NCBI GenBank assembly: GCA_030142905.1
Contig: JASJOG010000080.1
Coordinates: 467,001 to 531,000, forward strand
Direction of reading: 5' to 3'
DNA from: Heliopora coerulea
Taxonomy: Eukaryota > Cnidaria > Anthozoa > Scleralcyonacea > Helioporidae
DNA length: 64,000 bases
The position numbers and the translations under genes were made by a program. How positions within the stretch are numbered: the first letter of the stretch is position 1; every line of letters starts with the position of its first letter. Shown in pieces: positions 11,101-20,100 of this stretch. The notes beneath the pieces are model-generated. The model did no database searches. It saw only the letters and a list, made by a program, of their open reading frames with translations, and had not been told where the DNA came from.

Positions 11101-14100
11101 GTTTATCTTGAAACTACACAATGAAAACTATCACTGAATGTCTGACAATCTGAATCACAATAGCATCTCTGCATGTGTGTCTTAAACTCATTGGTAGCTT
11201 AAAATTTAACCCAATTAGTTAGTCAAATTACTTTGGCTTAAATACTTGCCTATAGCTATAAAAATTATGAAATACGGGCTTTGTCATACAAGGCCCACAA
11301 TCACATGCACATGCCTTGGCACACACCTAGAATCAACAAGGTGTGTGATCCATTGCATGCCCAAAACTTAAAAGTTGTTCTCGGAATTTAACACAATGCA
11401 TTTCAGCTAAACACCCAAGCCTGGAGATATATTTTTTTTTTTCTGGTTGTCAAATGACCAGCATCAATCAGATTGTGCCAGTCACAAAACAAAATGTACC
11501 GGCCACTTAACAAGACTATAATTTGATTGCTATTCGTACAGTCGCCGTATATTAATAATTGTTATTGTATACAAGCATTGGTATGGGATATTAAAACTTA
11601 AAAGTATGACTGATACATGCACTGCACACAATTTTATTTAACAGTATTATACATGTAGATTTATACATGTAGTATATGACTACAAAAAGATCATAATCAT
11701 CCACAATTAATTTATTCTTGAACCATCACATGTCTCTTTGATCAATTTAAATCCTCAAAGTCACAGTAAATCCACAGGAAGGAAACCTGCAAAACTAGAA
11801 TCACTATCATCCGAATCAGACAAATGTTTCTCACGTAAGTCATTGTCAGTGGTCAAGTCTTGATCAATATGGCTATCATTGCCAACAATATTTATGTCAG
11901 CAGACATGAAAAATGAACTTATTTTCTTCGATATGTTGTATATAATTTAACGCTAGAGTGATTACAAACAATCAATATCCAAGACAGCCGCACTTCATCA
12001 TTTTATATTCACACGATCTTGCAGAGATCGAACAAAGAGAACAATTGATTAAAGACAAATATTAATAATTGGCTTTGTAATGAAACTGGAAATCAATGTT
12101 ACCAAAAACCATTCCGGACAAATTGACAGACATAGTCAAATTTGTGACTGTCAAAACTCTAAAAAATGACAAATTTGTACCGGATAATGTCCGTGACCAG
12201 ACGCTAATAACCAGGCTTGTAAAGACCTCCAAAGTAAAAGTCATTAAGTAACAAAATATTTCAAATTTTGACCCTCACATGGATGTTGTTTCATCATCAT
12301 CATTCATTCATTATCGTTTAACTTCCATCTTGTCCCACTGCTGGGGTCAGACGTCCTATGAGTTGTCTCCAGGATTGCCTATCATCTACCATATCTTCCC
12401 TGATATTCAAATGTTTCAGGTCCTCCTTCACTTCCAGTCTCCAGGTCTTCCTAGGCTTTCTCACCATTCTCTTTCCCACCACCTCCAACTCTACAGCTCT
12501 TTTCCATACCTGTATATGACCTTCTGCTCTTCTTCTAACATGCCCAAACCACCTCAAGCCTTGCTCTCCTCAGTCTATCTTCCAAATCCTCCACACCACA
12601 TCTCCTCCGCACCTCCTCATTTGACACACTATCTTGCCCTCTTACCTTAGCCATGTATCTCAACATTCTATAATCATACCTAACCAAAATTCCCTCCAGT
12701 ACCCAAGCCTCAGCAGCGTATAACAGTGCTGGCCTCACACAGGCACAGTAAACCCTAGCCCAGTTGACCAAGAGTATGTTCTGATTTATCAACAAGCCTG
12801 CCTACTCCCTCCACTTCCTCCATGCCCAGACTATCCTTGCCCTGACAGCCACCTCTGCTCCACCCACACAGGTCATGGTGTCACCCAGATAACAAAAGCT
12901 GTCCACCACATCCAACATGCCACTCTCAACCACCACCTCCTGAGGCATTGCCATGGGATCTCTGACACAAGCCCCACGCCTATAGTTATCTCCTGCTCTT
13001 TTGATGTTTATGAGTCCTGAACATTTCCCATAGCACCACCTAGAACTTCCCTGACACCAGACTGAGTTCTCTCAAACCCCTTCCACACAAACTCCACAAG
13101 AGTATCTGCCTCTTTGTAGTCTCACTGCTGGCTCCCTTCCCACTATGATCATTTTTGTCCTGTCCATATTCACCTTCACACCTCTTGTTTCCAACTCTCT
13201 TTCCCACTCATTAAACCTCCTGACAACCTGCTCCTCCTACTCTGCTATGACCACTAGGTTGTCTACACATAACAATTCCCACAAACTTTCACCTCTCCCA
13301 TCCTTCGTTACCTCCTGCATCACCACCACAACAACAGAGAACTCGGTGCAGAACCTTGATGTTCTCCAACTCCTATCTCAAACTCCTCTGATGTTCCTGC
13401 CTCTGATGATCTTGAGTTTACATACAGTGCCATAACCAGTGTTATAAGTTGTTCTGGCACATTTTGTTTCCTCAGTGCCCATACAATTGCTTCCCTTGGC
13501 ACTCTGTCGAAGGCTTTTCCCAAGTCCACAAAAATATGGAATAGTTCCTTTTTTCCCCATCCATACCTCTCTCGTTGTTGTCTCATAACAAAGATGGCAT
13601 CCACTGTTGACTTCCCTGCTGAAAGCCAAACTGATTTTCATCAATCTCCACAATGTCTCTTAATCTTCCCTCCAGGATCTTCTCCCACACCTTCATGCTA
13701 TGTTCCATAAGTCTCACTCCCTTATATTTTTCACACATCAAGGCATCCCTTTTCCTTTATATATTGTAATGGTATGACTCTTTCCACTGTTCTGGCACCC
13801 TTCTCTTCCTTGAATGATCGTAAAACTTGTTGGATGTTGATGTTAACAAAGACATGCATCTTTTGCTAATCCAATAACTGACAAAAAGGTTTACAAGTTT
13901 AATTGGAGTTTCTTGCCCTAATTTAATGATACGTAAACAGGATTGTGAAATGTTTTGTTAAAATAATGTGATACTCATGTTGTGAAATTTGACCTGACAT
14001 GAGTGGACAGTAAAGTGTCAATAAGTTTGCAATCTGCTTCAAATGGAAGTGATTTTATTTTAAACATCATGTGCAACACAATTTTCTTGGAATCAAAGCA

Positions 14101-17100
14101 AGAACGCTTTGGGAGAATACATGTACTTTTGACTAAAAGGGTGAAGAATTCCCAAATTTATGTTTATGAACAGGGTTTGTGTTCACATTATCTTGGTCAA
14201 ATTCTTTTGTCAAAAGGGCAATTAGTTTTTTGACGACAACTTTTTTGGCAAATTACTTCAAATATTGCACATTATACTTGACATGCTATTAATAATAAAA
14301 CTAATTGATTCAATCTTTAAGGGAACTGAATGCAAAGAGATTTGACAGTGCACATTAGAACTTTATTTAAAAAGAAAGACACGAAAGCATAAACCAAGTT
14401 CACGGTCAAATGAAGTTCAATGTAACCGCAGTGTGTCACAGGAAATTGAATCGACAGCTGAAGATCCCTTTTCTAACAATAAAACTGATGTGTACTGTCC
14501 ACTTGACGGGAAAATAGAAATGAAACCGTTATGAGTGTGGTGAGCAATTAAGTCATTGTCAAACTGTCTTAAACTAAGACTGCAATGCACCTGTCATATA
14601 TGATGTCTTCATTTTGACCGAAAACCACAACCAGCCAACAACTTCAAAAAGTATGAAATAAAACATATTCCAAAAAAATAGAGACATCTTGGAAAACTCA
14701 AGATATGAGTTGAAACAAGAGCTTCCTGTTCAGATAATTAATTAGTAATGTGTTCCGTCGTGTTATTATCTCAGGTGTTGGATTCCTAACTTCTGTTGTC
14801 TACATCACACTGTATATATAGACCTTGGCTTGTTGTGTAAATCATTCTGTCTGATGATGACTTTGTAATAAAGTCAAAATACTACAGTCTCAAATACTCA
14901 TCTTGTTTTGACTCATATCCTGAGTTTTCCAAGATGTCTCTATTTTTCAGAATGTGCTTTATTTTATTTTGTCCAACTTTGCTATAAGCATTAAAGTTTG
15001 TACTTTGTGTAGCCAGTACCTGATAGACATTAGAGTACTGTTGAAGGCTGAAATTGTGAACAACTACCACATCTTTCATGAAGTCTTTTTGCAGTAATTA
15101 CCTTTGAACTGTCATTACTTATTAAGGCATTATTATGTTATCATTTGCCATCACACACCTCAAATAGATGAGGCATGTGAATGACTACATCCCTTCAAAT
15201 TTCACATGACAAAGCCTGGAAATATGAACTTATATTTTTGGACATGGCCAATTAGCTGCTATGTGCTGTATAAAAGCAATCTCTTTTTAAAACAATTAAT
15301 GATATAAGATTATAAAATAAGGAGACTACAACATGCAATTTGATTGGCTAATGGTCGTGCATTATAACTCAACATTGCACTGTTTTGGTTTGATGATTTT
15401 CCCGCGTCGCCTGTACGTGTTCCCAAACATTGTGAATAAGTGTAAAAATAAGTGTATTTTAGTCGTACTATAAAAAAGTAAACACAATACTCAGTAGTTT
15501 TGTTTTGAATAGTACCTGACAAAACTGTTTCATAAATTTAGAATGATACCAGCAGAAAAACATTGTGACCAAGCTCGAGCAAATGACAACCGGGCAACTA
15601 GACGAGAACCTCCGTCGTTTTTACGCTGAAGCGAGAACCAAGGACAAACAAGAATACAGCAAGCCAGCGCTGCTTGGCTTCAGACACGGTGTTGAAAGAA
15701 ACCTGAATAATCCACCTTTCAACAGAGGGATTAAAATAGCTTCAAACCCGAGGTTTACACGGTCAAACCACACGCTCGACGCCAAAATAAAACAGCTGAA
15801 GCAAATTAGCAAAGAGAATGTCCAGCACAAACCGCCGCTGGAGCAAGAAGACCTCGCCAAGCTGAAAACAAGCGGCGTTTTCGACCTGAACTATCCACTA
15901 TCCCTTCTTCGTTGTGTGTGGTTTCACGCTGTACTGTACTGGTGTAGAAGAGGCCGCAAAGGTCAACGTTCCCTCACCATTAACAGCTTCACCTTTGAAG
16001 TTGACAGTTCTGGTCGACGTTACGTGAAAATGACTCACGATGAGCCGTCCAAAAACCATCCTGGTGGGGCAAATGACGTGTCCAGCAACGAGGAGGCAAG
16101 AATGTATGCCACTGACCAAGAAGTTGATGGCTATAAAGCCTTGGCTTTCTATCTTAAAAAAGTCAAACCCAACTTTCCGGCTCTTTTTCAGTATCCCGTC
16201 GGGAAGAGTTGGAAGCCAACAAACACAATCTGGTTCGAAAATCGGCCACTCGGAGTCAACAAATTGGGCAGAATGATGGCCGATATCAGCGAAGCGGCTG
16301 GTCTTTCGAGGATATACACCAACCACAGTGTAAGAGCTACAGCCATCACACTTTGGTCGAATGCAGGTATTCCAAATCGCCATATCATGGCAATCTCTGG
16401 TCATCGAAATGAACAAAGTCTTGTTCATTACAACGAACGTCCGTCCTCATCACAGCTTCGCAACTGCAGCGAAGTCTAGTCCCGTTCTCTCATTTCTGGT
16501 CATCCACCTTCCGCTGCTCTCAGTACTGCACCTCACGCTCAGCTATCGATCAACATGCATACTTCTGCGGCAGAAGTGGCGGTAATGTCGACAAATACAC
16601 AGTTCCACCATCTCTCCATGGCTGGCAGCCTGTTCAGTTCTTGTTCAATCGGAAGCGTCCAGATTGTTTTTAAATCGAGCAGCGACTAGCGATTAAACTT
16701 GTAAATGTTAGACTGAGTGTCTATTAATCATTGTTGAATTTTTCTACATTTCTGTACTCTTTTTATCCACACTTTGTTTAAAAATCTTGCCAGACACCAA
16801 TGTTGTTGACTTCCCTGTTCGCCGCCAGAATCAAGAATCAAGAAAGCCAAGCATGCGCGTGACGTGTTTATCTGACAAGTTAGGGAGAATTTCCATTTTG
16901 ATCTTGTAAATAAAATGTTTACTGCGCTTGTTTGTCTGCTTATTTTATAAAAGAAATAGAAAAACTCGTCGGGTGCTTTTATGGAGTTATAATGCACGAA
17001 AGATGTTGAAAGAACACTCAAGAAGCAGTAAAACACTCGGCTATCGCCTCGTGTTTTACACGCTTCTTTCGTGTTCTTTGAACATCTTTCGTGCATTATA

Positions 17101-20100
17101 ACTCCATAAAAGCACCCAACTCATTTTCCATTTCTTAAACAGAATACTGTGTACGCAGTGATAAGTAAGGTTAAAAGTTAAGAGGTTGATAACTGCCATA
17201 ACTGATTTCAAAGAATATCAAAGAATATCAGTATCAGTTATGGCAGTTATTAATCTTTTAACTGATTACAACAAATGGCTGTTTACAGACCGGGTGGTAA
17301 CAGAAAGGACCATGGATTATCTAGTGGGTAAGACTAATACATAAGTATTTATGATAACTTGCAAGTTTCATGAAATTGAGGTGACTGATGATTGATCTTG
17401 TAATATAGATATAAAATGCAATTTTAAAGAAAAATTGATTGGAAACAAATAACAGTTTATTCTTGGTAAAATCTGAAGTCTATTTTCACAGGAAGTGGCA
17501 CTGGACAAATGGTAGTGACGTGCACAGTAAACTTTGTGCTGGTCACATCTTCATAATAAAAAATTTGTGCTAGACAATGTCCATGACTGGCTACTAATTT
17601 CAAGGCATGCAATACATATAAAAAATTTTAAAAGTAAAATCTTTTATTTTCATTCCAAAACTGCCACATCTAATTAAAAATCACAGATACTGTATACTAT
17701 AGACAGGTGTACTGTTTGTACAAAAAGATTTGTCTGAGCTCAGCCAAGGTTTCATCTAAGTTTCAGTTTTATGGGTGAAGTTTCAAAATTCACTGCATGC
17801 CTGTGTAAGATATTTTTATCATTATCACAGAAAAGCTCAATGGTTTTGACCTTAACTGAGTCTGAAGATTCAACAAATATCACAAAATTGTTGTCACTGG
17901 TTTAGGAAATAAAGAGGAAACTGATTGGTATCCAGCCAGATCACTAAATTCCCTGTCCAGCACACTAATACTGTGAGGTTAAAGATTACAAATTTGCATA
18001 TTTACTGTACCTGTTCAAGTCAGTGATGTATTTGTAAACACTTTCAAATGCAAGGAAGAACCTTGTCAGTATGTCAATATGGTTTTCCCTGAATTCTGAA
18101 TCAAGGTCTTGAAGCTCCTGAAGTAATAAGATGGGAAAAAAGCCAAATAATAGAAAATTAGATCCTAGATAATGTACAAAGGAGTCATAATCACATTAAT
18201 GAGGACACATAAGAGGTCACATTTACACTGAGTTATGGTCATCTAGCACAATCTTATGCAAACTTTTCTAAGTGCCAAATAGGCTAGAAAATGTCTGCAA
18301 AAACACCACTACTTCACATGGATTGTAAACAACAGCAAGTGAAACTGCAGATTAGTAGATACTCATCATAATTCTATGACCTACACCATGAGTTCAGTGA
18401 AAGTTTTAGCACAAAAGAATGAGGCAACATGTAAAGCATGGAACTATTTGAAAAGATGACATAAGAACAGCAATTTATAAATCATTTACAATAAAATTGG
18501 AATTAGAGTTAGGATAAAAGTGATGGTTATGGTTATAGTTAGGGTAAGGTTCATGTTAAAAATTAGTGTAAGGATTGGCATTGCCACCTGGAGTTTGGTA
18601 AGAATTACTGTAGAGGTTGAAGAGAAATCAATGTTGAAATTTTGCCCAGGTAGATAAATGCTTTGAGTTAACTTGAATTACTTAAAGAACTTTTCTGGTG
18701 ATAAATTGAGATACTGTTTTCATGTACAATAATGCTAAGAAGTATATACAAATTACACAAACATTGTCACATTCCAGTCTTCAGTCAGTGATAATTTCGA
18801 CACTGTACTCCAATTAAATTCAATGGCACATTGTGAACCTCCATGCTACAAATTAATCACAGAAATCTCCCAGCATGCTTCTGTGTCTTCATGACAGCTT
18901 CTCAATCACTCTCAACTTTGTTTTTCCATTTATAGGATATGTAAGCATTCAAGTGTTATTGACTGAAAGAATGTGCCTTTTACTTGGACAAAATCCCCTT
19001 TTATATATCTCAGGTAGAGAATCCTTTTTAAACCCAGGGGGGTAATGAAGATTAATGTCCATCCAACAGACCCCTGTGTATCAGGGTGCTTTGCTTCATC
19101 ATGGTAAACCTAAGGGTAGTCATTGTGACTTGAAGATATGTGTACTGTACTTTTACAGTACATTACCATGTGTTACGTGACAGTTGTCACGAGCCGAGAA
19201 CATTCTTGAACATTCGAATTTCCTAGTTTTTACTTAGTCATACCGCTTATCAATACTGAGATAGTAATTTTGCTGACTCATGCTAGAGTAAGTACTTTTT
19301 AAGTTATTTGAGTCATGAACGTTGTCATGCTTTTTAGGTTACTTGAGTCATGAGCATTGTCATGATTGCTTGTAAAAATAGAACATTAGATCATTTAAGA
19401 AATGACGTAAGTTGACGTCATAGTTTGCGGACAGGCTATATAAGCGCGACTCGCTCCGACCCTCGGTGTGTTATTGTGTGTTATTGTGTGCTATTTCATG
19501 CTGTTACGTGCTCAAGATTGTTATACAAGAAGTTAACAGTTGGTTGGAACGCTTTGCTGCTGGAACTTTTTACTATTCGTCACTGTTGGGTCGTCAGAGT
19601 CGCAAGTTTAAAAGCGTCAAGAAGACAGATAAGCCTTGAACATTTTAGTTATTGCCTGAACTCTTTAGTTTCTTTTCTCGTTTGTCGATTAACTCTTTAG
19701 TTTCTTTTCGTTTTTGTGAATAAATCTTTTCATTTCTTGTTACACGTCAGTAACACATGATAAAATCCTTGAGTTCTCCAACTCCTCAGTGTAAATGTAA
19801 GAGATATCCTTTAGCTGATGTCTAGTTAATTCTAATGTTTGCAGGATTTTAGTAATTTTTGCCCAGTATAAAGATTATATTTTGAAATAATAATAATAAT
19901 ACATCATCAAACAATTTATACCCATGGCTGTAAAAGCTACAGTAATTTTCTGATCACCTGGTACACCTTGGCATTTAAGCACCTTGGTTCCTCTTGCTAT
20001 AAACTGGACATATTCAACACAATACATCTCAGTTTCATACTGATTGGAAAGACCACATCAGAAATATTGAGAAGCAACTTACTGCATCTCAATTACCTGT

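Noticed and set aside
16209..16428. Antisense and overlapping frames over the Crypton recombinase
   Set aside because: They shadow the catalytic region of the recombinase in other frames and show no independent motif.
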